Shown here: piece after piece, positions 50,870-60,659 of the stretch
Layout of the letters: the number at the start of each line of letters is the position of its first letter
Position numbering within the stretch: position 1 is the first letter of the stretch
Origin: Archegozetes longisetosus
Taxonomy: Eukaryota; Arthropoda; Arachnida; Sarcoptiformes; Trhypochthoniidae
Direction of reading: 5' to 3'
DNA length: 64,000 bases
Assembly (NCBI GenBank): GCA_018873245.2
Contig: JAEMBT020000002.1
Coordinates: 1,742,001 to 1,806,000, forward strand
Notes under the pieces: model-generated
Seen by the model: only the letters and a program-made list of their open reading frames with translations
Told to the model about the DNA's origin: nothing
Database searches by the model: none
Program-made: the position numbers and the translations under genes

Positions 50870-51340
50870 AGGCTGGCTTACGGAGTAGAGGAAGAATAGA
50901 TCCATATTTCTTTAATGGTTTCGTTATTGCCGACAATTATGTTAAACTTTTAGATGAATATGTTTGGCCTGAAATTTCTTCAAAAACTGTCCGTGAAAAG
51001 CTCTGGCCCCAACAGGATGGAGCTTGCGCACATTTTGCACATAAGGTCAATGAACGGTTAGACTTGCGTTTCCTATAACGCTAGATCGGAAGGTAATCAA
51101 ATAATACATGTTCCCCTCAATCGATTGATTTGACAACAGTGGATTTCTTTCTTTGGGGTTATTTGAAGGGTAACATAAGAGACAACCAAGGGACACTAAA
51201 TCTCTTAACAATATACTAAAGAAGAACCTATAAGATCCCTCAAGAGATTATCAAGAAACCCTGCCGTTCAGTAATAGATCGCTTAAAGCATTGCATTGAG
51301 CATGATGATAAGCAGATTCAAATAACTTATCGTTGAAATA
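50870..51340 (+). pseudogene. Tc1/mariner-superfamily transposase remnant (not the Tc1 family above)
   Basis: Forward frames give PYFFNGFVIADNYVKLLDEY, then VREKLWPQQDGACAHFAHKV (second catalytic Asp block) to a stop at 51076, then after a frameshift SIDLTTVDFFLWGYLKG (third acidic residue block) and a degenerate helical tail. The order and spacing match mariner-like transposases with a DLTPLDFFLWG motif. The N-terminal half is absent. Confidence 0.7.
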
Positions 51341-51719
51341 GAATTAAATAAATTAGCATTGGTATTGCATAAATCGGCATTTTAGATGTGTTTTAAACAA
51401 TTATCTTCCATTAACTCTATTATATCATTGATTAAAAATAAAATTTTAAATTTTGTTGTTTCTAATTGATATGACTTAACTATTAAGTATTATAGAACAT
51501 ATAATTATGCAATCTAGTGGAGTTTTTATTTGATAACAACTTGTTTTAACAGGTAAAAAACTAATTGCGACCAATAAAATTATACTAAATTATGTTCAAA
51601 GTAGTTAATAATAGTAGCAAGGAAACCTTGGGAGTTTTGTCAATTAACAAAGCTATCATTGTGTTTAAATAGATAAAATTTTAAGATATTTAAACACATT
51701 GAATGCAGCGTAAGTTTCA
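51340..51719. other. AT-rich spacer
   Basis: No coding signal, RNA gene or repeat recognised. Confidence 0.4.
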
Positions 51720-52740
51720 ATTTACAATTATGCCAGTTTTGGAATCGAATTATCTGGTTTCAAATAACCATGAAAGCTTTATCGTCAATCAAAGCTTCAT
51801 GTGTCCTTCTTTAGTTATACCTTTGGTTTTAGCTTTTATGTCAATCTTAACTGTTTGATCTGAATTCATCCAGTTATCCATGACTAACTTCCGAAATTGT
51901 TCAGGTTCGTTTTCCAATAAATCTAAGTATTCTTCCATATAGTTCATTGTTCTGGCAATGAGAGGAGCCAGGCTCAATTTCGTCAAGTTCACATTGTGAT
52001 TAAAGTTATACTCTTCAATGATTTTAGAAACTGAATTCGGTATTTCACTATTAACTCGAAGACCACAGCCAGAAGCATACCAGCCTTCTTGATTTTCGAT
52101 TTGCTCAACAAGAACACCACCAATCTTCTTATCCCTTGTAGACCAATAAAGCGAAATTGGCCAGGAAAACTTGATAGGTAGTTTCGAATAATCACCACCT
52201 GGTGAAGTTAAGACAGCCTTCATCATTGATAACGCACAATGAGCTGCGAGCAAATTTAGACAGACTGATTTTCAAAATGACAGTGCAGTTATCATTTTGA
52301 AGGTGCTCGAGGTGATTGCCAGGAGTACTGTGGCTACCTTTACGTCTTTGAAAGCTAATAACTAGTAAGCAGAAATGTCACCAAAGTCGTGAGCGATGTT
52401 CATAGTTGTTGGTATTCTGTCGCCAACTATAAAATTGCGTCCAAATTTTCTGGTTTTTAATTGTTGAAAATATGATGAGACATCGAATGGTATTTTATTC
52501 ATATCAGCATTAATTATTACTGGGATGGCGTCTGCTGAAATATTCTTAATAATTTTTTCCAAATTAGGATCAGTGGCATTGATAATAAATGTTGTCGGAT
52601 GGTTGCCGATAGGATATTTTCCAAATTCGATTTCACTGCTGTTGAAAGCAGTTCTCCGGACTTACTCTAGAATCAGACGCTTCAATAGTTGAAAATCGAA
52701 ATTATTAGTTTTGATGTTATTCACTAAGGAAATATATTGT
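51720..52740 (-). pseudogene. HLCS: Biotin-protein ligase (holocarboxylase synthetase) pseudogene
   Basis: Minus-strand segments in several frames follow the HLCS catalytic domain in order. They are FDVSSYFQQLKTRKFGR and IPTTMNIAHDFG (52362-52562), a shifted KGSHSTPGN region where the biotin loop GRGxxGN should be (52254-52361), then KIGGVLVEQ and SGCGLRVNSEIPN and PLIARTMNYMEEYL (51789-52253), and a shifted PDNS-type end near 51740. The ligase joins biotin to carboxylases via biotinyl-AMP. Here the KWPND signature reads SWPIS, so the key Lys, Asn and Asp are missing, and at least three frame breaks exist. No introns are visible, which fits a retrocopy or an old duplicate. The N-terminal half of HLCS was not found. 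Confidence 0.7.
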
Positions 52741-53690
52741 TAACATGCACAGCAAAGGTGGAGAAAGGAAAGCTAGTAAAATATTAAAAAAGCATTTTGA
52801 ACATCTTCAATGTTGGAAAATCTCATTTAAGCTGTATTAGACGAGATGTTCTTTTTATATGCGAGCTTTATAAATAAATGTTATTGGGATATTTGTCCTA
52901 AACAAGTTGAAGAGTTTGTTGCATGTGGAGTCATCGTGGAACTAGTTCCAAGAATCCTTATCAATGCTTCAACACTGTAAATGCAACTAACACTTAAACT
53001 TGACAAATACTTATAATTTTAAAATGTTGATTATGAATCTTGGAACTAGTTGCATGTACATTTGTTGATAAAAATTATTTGATAGTTGGGAACTGATGAC
53101 TCGAATACTATTGTGAATTTATTTTGAGATGAGATATTACAAAATGAGCTGTAGTTACAATTTTTCATCAATATATGCTCATTTTCATGAAAAATTCAAT
53201 TGGAAAATAGTGGCCAACTCTACTAGTTTATATGTATTAGAGATATTGAAGTGAATCCAATGTATCAAACATAACTTTGCGGTCAGTTAACAAAACTATA
53301 CACTTTACCCGGAAGAACAAGATGATTTTTAAAAAGCGCATTCAAAAGCTTGAGTACTTAAGAAGCAAGTTTGACTTTGAACAGTCAATTTTAAAAGTTT
53401 TTTCAATTAAAATGAGCTTAATTATTTCTATGTCTTAAAATTAACAAATCTCTAAAATTAACATTAATTACTTTCATTTGCTTTTCAACGTATTTAATAA
53501 AGTTTATTTTCTTGTAGCCGATATTCCACCATATTTCATTGGCCGATGTGATTTCAACATAAATAACGTTTAGAAAATTTGGCTAAAATGCAAAACTTTA
53601 AATGTTTGAACAATAAATATAAAAATTAAATAATATTAATGTTTAAAATTAGAAAAATTACAACCAATATCTTGAATATTATGCGAACAA
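52741..53690. other. AT-rich spacer
   Basis: No coding frame, repeat or RNA gene recognised. Confidence 0.4.
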
Positions 53691-53699
53691 TTCTTCAAG

Positions 53700-54444
53700 T
53701 TTGATGTCTTCGCAATTGATAACCGGATTGGCAGAACGCTACAAAAATTTTTATTTCAAGTGTGTGAAAATGTATTAGGCCCGTTAGTTACATTCTAGTT
53801 TCTTAGACTCAACATTAATAAAAATTGCAGTACTTGATTGAAAACTGTAATTTGTAATATTTTTATATTATTTGCTTTAATATTTTGTACCTGAGTCTAA
53901 ATTTAACTATGCCTATGGCCAAGGAGTTGATTGACCATGAGCGCGACCAAACTGCGGGTACACAAAACTTGTATGACTCGGCGGAAGACAGCGGTTGTTA
54001 TTGGAAGGTCCAAGCTTCGGTGGACTACTAATTGGCCAATCACGAAGACTGCGGCAGGAAGAAAAGTTCAGAAAGACCTCCCAAAGTGACTCCACGTGAT
54101 GAACGGCGGATTCTGCGCTGCGCCACCAACACTTGAACGTCAGCCACCAAGATTAAGTCATTCCTTCAACTGCCTTACTATCCGGGTACGGCAAAGAGAG
54201 TTCTGAAGAAGTCACCGATTTAAATAAGGTAAATAGGATGGCCAAGCCACCATTGAAACCAGAGCACAAACAAGCGCGTTTGGATTGGGCACAGAATCAT
54301 ATTGATTTGGTGTTCATTGACGGAAAGTGGTTTGGAGCGACGAGAAGTTCAACCTGAGGATCCCAATGTTCAGTTCTATGGCCTGACCTGATGATAAGAA
54401 CCAGAACACTCCTCTAAGAATGCTAATGTGGAGATTCAGCGACG
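53700..54444 (+). mobile_element. Tc1-family element, truncated copy 3
   Basis: From about 53735 it matches 54975-55690: 5' leader, the start MPMAKEL then DHERDQ, and the same frameshift. It is more diverged than the other two (for example a stop after the HTH, and a changed KEPEHSS region). It ends at GATTCAGCGACGA, where R-repeat sequence begins at 54445. No TIR is preserved at either end. Confidence 0.75.
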
Positions 54445-54817
54445 AAGTGGTCAAGTGTAGTATCAAAATGTTCAGCCTTACCAATGAATCCAATGATATA
54501 TCACACTTGGGGTGGTAGGTCAGGAACCACTATAGACCCATTAGCCCAGATTCAGGTTGAGAGTATAAAAGCGTTAGAAGCCTCTGTTGTTAAGAAAAAG
54601 TGTGAAGTCGAACAAGCCACTTTGAATTTTTTTAATTAAGAGGTCTTAATTATTTCTAATCTCAAATAAAAAATAATTAAATTTTATTGTCAACGCACTT
54701 AAAACTCTACCTTCTTATTCCAACATGCAGGATTAAAGAGGATTTTCTACAAGCCGAAAACCACCATAAATTGACCAATAGTAATAGCAAAATACTGTCA
54801 GATTATAGAAATTTGAC
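54445..54817 (+). repeat. Dispersed CAAGTG-rich repeat (R), copy 3, with TATA-like and poly(A)-like signals
   Basis: Starts GGTCAAGTGTAGTATCAAAATG with one CAAGTG...ATATATCACACTTGG subunit. GAGTATAAAAGCG is at 54561 and CAAATAAAAAA at 54664, about 100 bp apart. Its 3' part is interrupted by the Tc1 insertion at the TA at 54818. It is the inverted counterpart of 44394-44777. Confidence 0.55.
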
Positions 54818-54819
54818 TA

Positions 54820-56335
54820 CAGTGTAGCTCATAAATATTAGGTCAATATATTTTTTAAAATTTATATAAAAGTATATTCTAAGTAAATTGCACTCAGTAA
54901 ATATGTTTGGCATTGCAAGTGTGACTCACTCGCAAAAATTTGCATTAATCCCGCGCCGGATTAACGAGCGCTACAAAAAGATTTGATTTCAAGTGTGTGA
55001 AAATGTATTAGGCCCGTTAGTTACATTCTGGTTTCTTAGACTCAACATTAATAAAAATTGCAGTACTTGATTGAAAACTGTAATTTGTATATATTTTTAT
55101 ATTATTTGCTTTATATTTTGTACCTGAGTCTAAATCTTAACTATGCCTATGGCCAAGGAGTTGACCGACCATGAGCGCGACCAAACTGCGGGTACACAAA
55201 ACTTGTATGACTCGGCGGAAGACAGCGGTTGTTATTGGAAGGTCCAAGCTTGCGGTGGACTACTACTTGGCCAATCACGAAGACTGCGGCAGGAAGAAAA
55301 GTTCAGAAAGACCTCCCAAAGTGACTCCACGTGATGAACGGCGGATTCTGCGCTGCGCCACCAACACTTGAACGTCAGCCACCAAGATTAAGTCATTCCT
55401 TCAACTGCCTTACTATCCGGGTACGGCAAAGAGAGTTCTGAAGAAGTCACCGAACCTTAAATACACCAAAAGGATGGCCAAGCCACCATTGAAACCAGAG
55501 CACAAACAAGCGCGTTTGGATTGGGCACAGAATCATATTGAGTTTGGTGTTCATTGACGGAAAGTGGTTTGGAGCGACGAGAAGTTCAACCTCGATGATC
55601 CCAATCGTCTCCAATACTATTGGCACGACCTGAGGAAAGAACCAGAACACTCCTCTAAGAATGCTAATGTAGGAGATTCAGCGACGATTTGGGCTGACTT
55701 ACGGACATCGCGTTCATAGATGGCCATATGAATGCCAGTGGGTATCAAGCCATACATGAAGTGTATCTTCTACCGAAGAGAACCCATATTGGTGGTCAGG
55801 ATTAGATGTACCAACAGGACAACCTGAGCATTCACAACGTGAAACCCACAAAAGAATGGTTCAATTCTTAACATATTGATGTTATTAAGTGGCCAGCTCG
55901 TAGTTTGGACCTCAATCCCATTGAAAACTTGTGGGGAATCCTCGTACGCCGCATTTACGCTGATGTCCGTCAATTTGAGACTGTCAGTGACCTGAAAGCC
56001 GCAATCCGTGAAGAATGGACGAAAATCGACTCAGAAGTTCTTCGAAAACTAGTCAGTATCATGCAGGATATGGTTTTCAATGTCATTTAAAAAATGGGGG
56101 CAAACTAAGTACTAATTTGTTCAATAAACTCGGTTCTAGCCTAATACTTTGCACAGTCAGATTTTAACATTTTCTGCTGCGCGCGGTGACTTGTTGGACG
56201 CGGGTGAAACATGGTTTCGGTAAAAGTTTAATATCCTTAAGATGTGTCATCCCATTAAGTATTATTGGATTATACCTATGTTTAAAGATAAAATCTTTAA
56301 AAAATTTGTTGGCCTAATATTTATGAGCTGCACTG
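54820..56335 (+). mobile_element. Full-length but defective Tc1-family element, copy 2
   Basis: 1,516 bp between TA duplications (54818-54819, 56336-56337). TIRs of about 40 bp: left CAGTGTAGCTCATAAATATT and right AATATTTATGAGCTGCACTG. The internal gene (55143-56090) follows a DD34E Tc1 transposase. It has MPMAKELTDHERDQ, then after a shift GRSKLAVDYYL and PPKVTPRDERRILR (paired HTH), then VVWSDEKFNLDD (first Asp), QQDNLSIH (second Asp), and SLDLNPIENLW (Glu). The DNA-binding and cut-and-paste activity of the family is known; here at least three shifts or stops disable it. Confidence 0.88.
55905..56090 (+). pseudogene. C-terminal part of the Tc1 transposase
   Basis: 61 codons beginning MDLNPIENLWGILVRR and ending MVFNVI. 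This is the last catalytic Glu block and the C-terminal helices of the Tc1 family, the best-kept part of copy 2. It lacks any start for the upstream domains. Confidence 0.85.
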
Positions 56336-56337
56336 TA

Positions 56338-57480
56338 TGTTAAACCTTGGAGTTTTTGAAACGGTCATGTTTAAAACGCTTGCGGCCCATGAGTTAAACA
56401 TAAGTTTTTTGCTGTATCCCCTTGTAAAAACTCCTGTTAAATCCTGTATTACCGAATTAAGATTTACAAATAGATAATTTCCAGTAAAATTTGAACTATG
56501 TTATGAATTTATAAAAGCTATATTCAATTATTAAAGACTTTCCATTTGAGAGTTCACACAAAAATTTAATTTTAACTAATTTATAATGATCCAACTCAAA
56601 TTCTTAACATAATAGTCTGATCACCAGAGAATTCAGCTAAAGAACTCAACTTTTGATTAAGATTTCCGATATATGTATGGTTTCCAAAGTCGTGGTCATC
56701 GACTAATGCTGGCCAATTTCCCATTTAAAGAGGATAGTTCAAGAAGTAATTACTCCTTACTTGTAAAATCTAACTCAAGACGAAGAAATTCTTCATAGAA
56801 ACTTTACAGGAATATTGTGTGACACGATTTCTGTGAGTAATTTTATTGTTTGTTCAGGTATAGCGAGCAAATATGCTGAGGCTGCACTTATCATAATATG
56901 ATTAAATATTATTTAATGTCATCGATATTTTAACCTTAAAAATGAGTGATGCGATACTTCAAACATTTTCCCTCATGTTAAGAAAATGCTGGATAGAATA
57001 CAGTTGTTAAAAATCAGGTTCCTCTATTCAATGTGGAGAATATTAATGAATATGAAGAAAGAAATCTTGAATGCTAACATTGGTGATTCGAGTTTAGAGT
57101 AATATTCAGTAGTAAAAGAGAATTTTTCTATAGAGAGTACTCCAGTCTCAAACTTGTACTCTATAGTCTCCGATGAGATTCAGATCTTTCGACCTTGAAG
57201 AGGTCAAAGCTAATTAATTTAGACCAAATTTAAACAACTTGATAGTCTTGGAGCAGAAATGAAACGAGAATTAGATAGTAAAAACCGAAAGTCTGAACGA
57301 GCCTAGGTCCCGAAGTTTCTCGAGTTGAATGATTGCAATGTATTCAGAAAATAGAATTTCACTATAATTCATAATTATTTACATTTCGTTTTTGTATAAA
57401 CATAATAAAAATTTTAAAACAGTTTCAAAAATACTAAAATATTTACAATATTTTCAACAATGAACTACTTAATACCTAAT
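56338..57480. other. Spacer between repeat island and astacin gene
   Basis: Mostly non-coding. One minus-strand frame, 56596-56724 (42 aa, MGNWPALVDDHDFGNHTYIG...), looks less random than its surroundings, with weakly coding-like sequence just upstream (SAYLLAIPEQTIKLL) in another frame. Product not recognised; perhaps a decayed gene. Confidence 0.3.
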
Positions 57481-57501
57481 AAGTAAGCTCAAATAGGCCC
57501 T

Positions 57502-57910
57502 TCAGCCTCTATGACATTGGTATAACTTATTAATAGATCTAATATCAGACGGTGTTAATTCATGTTTAAAATATGGATCCTTAATCATTTCTCCATTCTT
57601 TGCTATCATAGTTGGTAAGCCGTTCTTAGAAAAACTCGTTTCTCCATAAATCATTATTGACTGATAATCAAAAGGCTCTAATAGTCGGTTCTCATTAGAA
57701 TTTAAGATCGCAAAATTTATTTCTTTGCCTTCTATAACATTTTCGAAGTGAATATCCAGGTAATTGTCACGATCTGATCGCGAGTGTTCGTGATAGAAGC
57801 CAACAACGTGCATGAGCTCATGCAGAATAGTTCCTAAACGTTGACAGCCTTCGCCTATGTCCACCTCTTGTCGACCACCCGCTAGTCCAACCATTGACCG
57901 ACAGCTGTCG
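57502..57910 (-). CDS. Astacin exon 3 (active site and C-terminal subdomain)
   Basis: Acceptor TTTAATTCTTAG. It carries the second and third Cys, the zinc-binding helix, the Met-turn and the stop after YQCHRG. The upstream ATG at 57936 lies in the intron and is not the start. Confidence 0.85.
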
Positions 57911-58401
57911 CTAAGAATTAAAAAATAACTTTTCACTAATTTTTAATTAATTTTCATAAAATATTGATTTTGCTAATTTTTTGTGTTAAGCAGTTTAAAG
58001 ATAATATTATTAAAAATGGTTTAAAAATAAGCTCGTTACACACCCATCGCCACTATGTATATAAATATAGTCTCTTTCATCACGTCTTTGCTTAAATCTT
58101 ATGCAAGTTTTGTCTTGAAAGTGCCTGAAAGCACTCTCAAGAAGATTTTTAATACCACCTGTTGTGAAAAAATATTTGAGCACTCTCTTTGAAAAATATT
58201 TATTAATTTTCGCATACGTAGTTCAACGTCAATCTCATAAGGAATGATTCCTAGAGGCCAGAGTTGGTTGTCATTTGGTAGAGCGTTGAAGAATTCACCA
58301 TTACTTCCGTTCAGATCGGCATTTTTTTTAAGAACTATATCGCCATCAAAAAGATCTGGATTTCTAAGAGCTTTTTCCGGATTCTTAAATCTAGCTATCA
58401 T
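57502..58401 (-). CDS. Astacin-family zinc metalloprotease, three exons
   Basis: Reconstructed as complement of 58218-58401, 58044-58158 and 57502-57910 (708 nt, 235 aa) with introns of 59 and 133 bp. Residues 18-21 FDGD are the propeptide aspartate-switch motif. The catalytic domain follows: DKTCIRF (Cys79), SCRSMVG (Cys103), EGC (Cys122), the zinc motif HELMHVVGFYHEHSRSDRD (His130, Glu131, His134, His140), the Met-turn SIMIYGE (Met186, Tyr188) and a final QC. The catalytic domain is full length, with no EGF or CUB domains after it. Astacins are secreted endopeptidases of digestion, moulting or venom; which applies is not visible. Using the ATG at 58401, no signal peptide is present, although a TATA box and initiator sit just upstream. 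An AG right after that ATG could instead be an acceptor from an unseen signal-peptide exon. Confidence 0.85.
58044..58158 (-). CDS. Astacin exon 2
   Basis: Acceptor TTTTTTCACAACAG. It encodes GIKNLLESAFRHFQDKTC, then a basic stretch and RDYIYIHSGDG, the canonical N-terminal subdomain. Donor GG|GTGTGT, phase 2. Not visible as an ORF because it has no ATG. Confidence 0.8.
58218..58401 (-). CDS. Astacin exon 1 (propeptide)
   Basis: Residues 1-61, MIARFKNPEKAL, then NPDLFDGDIVL and WPLGIIPYEIDVEL. Donor C|GTATGC, phase 1; the frame otherwise runs on into intron sequence with no family match. Confidence 0.78.
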
Positions 58402-58424
58402 TCAGTTAATACACAAAATATTAG

Positions 58425-58454
58425 AACTGAAGTATAGGATAGCTCTTTTATATA
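58425..58454 (-). promoter_or_regulatory. TATA box and initiator of the astacin gene
   Basis: On the minus strand TATATAAAAG (58445-58454) is followed about 25 nt later by CTTCAGTTC, an arthropod-type TCAGT initiator (58425-58430). This would give a 5'UTR of about 27 nt before the ATG at 58401. Confidence 0.55.
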
Positions 58455-60230
58455 GTTCTTACTAGGAAAAGAAAATGTGATGTCGAAAACAGGTATCAAA
58501 AATAAATTAATTAAAAATTTCATTCTTGGTTTTTATAATAATTAAGTTTTACATAAAATATCTTTTCTGTAGAAAAATACTATTTTAACTAAAAAATTGA
58601 ATGTATTCTTATGGTTAGCTTTTATATACCTTATTGTGAACACTTCTTCTTTATCATTAAATTCTATTTTATCTCTCCAAAAGTCTTATGATCCAGTTTT
58701 TGCGAATATAATTTCATGTAGTTTATGCTTAAACCAGGATTTAGTTGTTTTCTATAAGTTATGAGAACTTCTACAGTTGACATCAATTTTTACTATTACA
58801 GATCAATTACGCAGACCCTAAGGGGTAATCACTCTCATTAGGAAATATTATCCATCTGTTGCAATATTTATTAATTACTGTTTATTTATATAACCTACTA
58901 TTCAATCAATATGTTTTTCATAATTTTTGAATAAGTTTTAGTAACTTCTCAATTAATAAACGTAAATACTTCAAATGATCTAAATAGAAAAAACAGGTAA
59001 AAACTGGTTAAAGAGCTTTTAATCAAAATACTAAGTGTTTTGACCAAGAATGTCAGAATCACCATTATTTATATTTGCTGATTTAGGAACTTAATTGATA
59101 TCTTGGCAGCAGTACACATGTAGAGGACATGAAGATTGTTTTGTTACTACGTTGTCTATGCTCTTAATAATGATTGGATCAATGGTTTATTAGATGTTAC
59201 CTTACTTTCAAAGATTAGATTTAGAAAAGTTGTTAATATCAATGAAGAAACTTAAATTCATATTAACTTAATCAGAATTTACAATTATCTATAGTCTAAT
59301 ATTCTCACTGCTATAGAGTTCTAATTCTATGCTATCAAAGTCTTAATCACTTAGGGCAGCAAAACTAGATAAAATTCTCAGTTAATTAGAAATACATAAT
59401 AATCTTTCAATTGGTATCTTTAACATTATTGACTAAAGGTTACGAAATGGTGAACAGCAATTTTTTCTTTGAAACAAGAAATTACTTTATTTTAGATCTG
59501 AATGATAGCACAAAAGTTTTTAAAAGCTTAATTAAAATGAATGAAAAAGACTTAAATGAAAACTATAGTAAAATATACTAATATTTAGGCATTTATGTGT
59601 AAAGCGTTGAATTTTTAAATCTATTCTTCACAACTTCGATATGCATTTCATTCAATAGTTTCAAAACCTAATGATTAAGAATTTAAAATAAAGCCAATTC
59701 TCAAATCCAGAGAGAAGTTTCAGTTGTGCACTTAATGAAGTTTCTATACTTAGACTTAGGAAAAGGCCATATCAGGTGATGAGAAATTTTCAAAAAACAA
59801 ACCTGAGAATAGTATAGGAAAATAAAATTAACCGCCATATGTCCATCAGGAACAAACATGAAGAAACTTTTTTATATGCTTGTATTGCTTTTAATATAGG
59901 AAGCATTAGAAATGATCGAAAAACTTTAATACGAAATTAAATATCAATTATTCATTTAGTCTTATTAAGTGCTACCAAAGTACTTGAAAAAATTAAATTC
60001 ATTAAATTTTTACTTAATTTGAATTAATATTATAACTTTATTTACTCTCAATACATTTAAGGATAACGCAGATAGAGGTTATAGTCAATTCATAACATGA
60101 AAAAATATAAACCCAGCCTTACTATTAAAAACTAATAAATTGAAAGCTTGATCATAAGGTCATAAACAAAATTTAATAAAACTCACAATAGATATCATGA
60201 CAAATGATGTGATATAAGCCTTAAAAATAA
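58455..60230. other. AT-rich spacer
   Basis: No coding frame, repeat or RNA gene recognised between the astacin promoter and the small secreted-protein gene. Confidence 0.4.
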
Positions 60231-60271
60231 TAGAGTTCAGGCAATGAAAAAACAAAGTTAAACAGAATATT

Positions 60272-60601
60272 CTACTGCCCCATAGAATCGTTATCCATCT
60301 TGAGCTTCAGTTTGTTGACCTTACCATAGAATTTCATACTTTTCATACTATCATCACCTCTAGCTTTCATATTATCATCCTTTAAGACATCATTTCTTCT
60401 TCGACCGCTTCTTTTCTTTAACTGAGAGCCAGATTCTGCTGATCGATAATCGCTTTCATTAACGAATATTTTTCTTCTCAGATTTTTTACAACATGCACA
60501 CCATGAGATATACTCTTCATATCATTATCGGCGTTAACCAGTATTGAATTTACAATGACTAGAATCAAAGTTAAAGTTAATGCTAAGCTTAAAGTTTTCA
60601 T
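60272..60601 (-). CDS. Small secreted basic protein, unknown function
   Basis: 109 aa, intronless. A clear signal peptide (MKTLSLALTLTLILVIVNSI, cleavage likely after NA at 24) precedes a mature part of about 85 residues rich in Lys, Arg, Asp and Met and with no cysteine. Basic clusters at 41-44 (LRRK), 62-64 (KKR) and 67-69 (RRR) could be convertase sites. A short acidic-Met-Lys motif recurs: DNDMKS (25-30), DDNMKA (75-80), DDSMKS (83-88). One N-glycosylation sequon NES at 48. A TATA box lies at the right distance. It does not match a family I recognise. It could be a neuropeptide or effector precursor, or a structural secreted protein; none is shown. Confidence 0.6.
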   Translation of the reverse strand: MKTLSLALTLTLILVIVNSILVNADNDMKSISHGVHVVKNLRRKIFVNESDYRSAESGSQLKKRSGRRRNDVLKDDNMKARGDDSMKSMKFYGKVNKLKLKMDNDSMGQ

Positions 60602-60642
60602 TTTTGAAAGAGTTATGAAGTTGCGAGAAATTATTATGCTAC

Positions 60643-60651
60643 ATTTATATA
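60643..60651 (-). promoter_or_regulatory. TATA box of the small secreted-protein gene
   Basis: TATATAAAT on the minus strand, about 42 nt before the ATG, which places transcription start roughly 10-15 nt upstream of the start codon. Confidence 0.5.
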
Positions 60652-60659
60652 GACGGATA

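Larger units (their letters stand above)
43339..55872. repeat. 1.43-kb inverted duplication flanking 9.7 kb
   Basis: Arms 43339-44777 and 54445-55872 are reverse complements. They include not only Tc1 sequence but about 380 bp of non-Tc1 flank (R repeat) past the same TA insertion site. They therefore arose by duplication of one insertion, not by two independent insertions. Confidence 0.8.

Noticed and set aside
55447-55650. 67-codon minus-strand frame, identical at 43560-43763
   Set aside because: Antisense of the Tc1 transposase first catalytic block.
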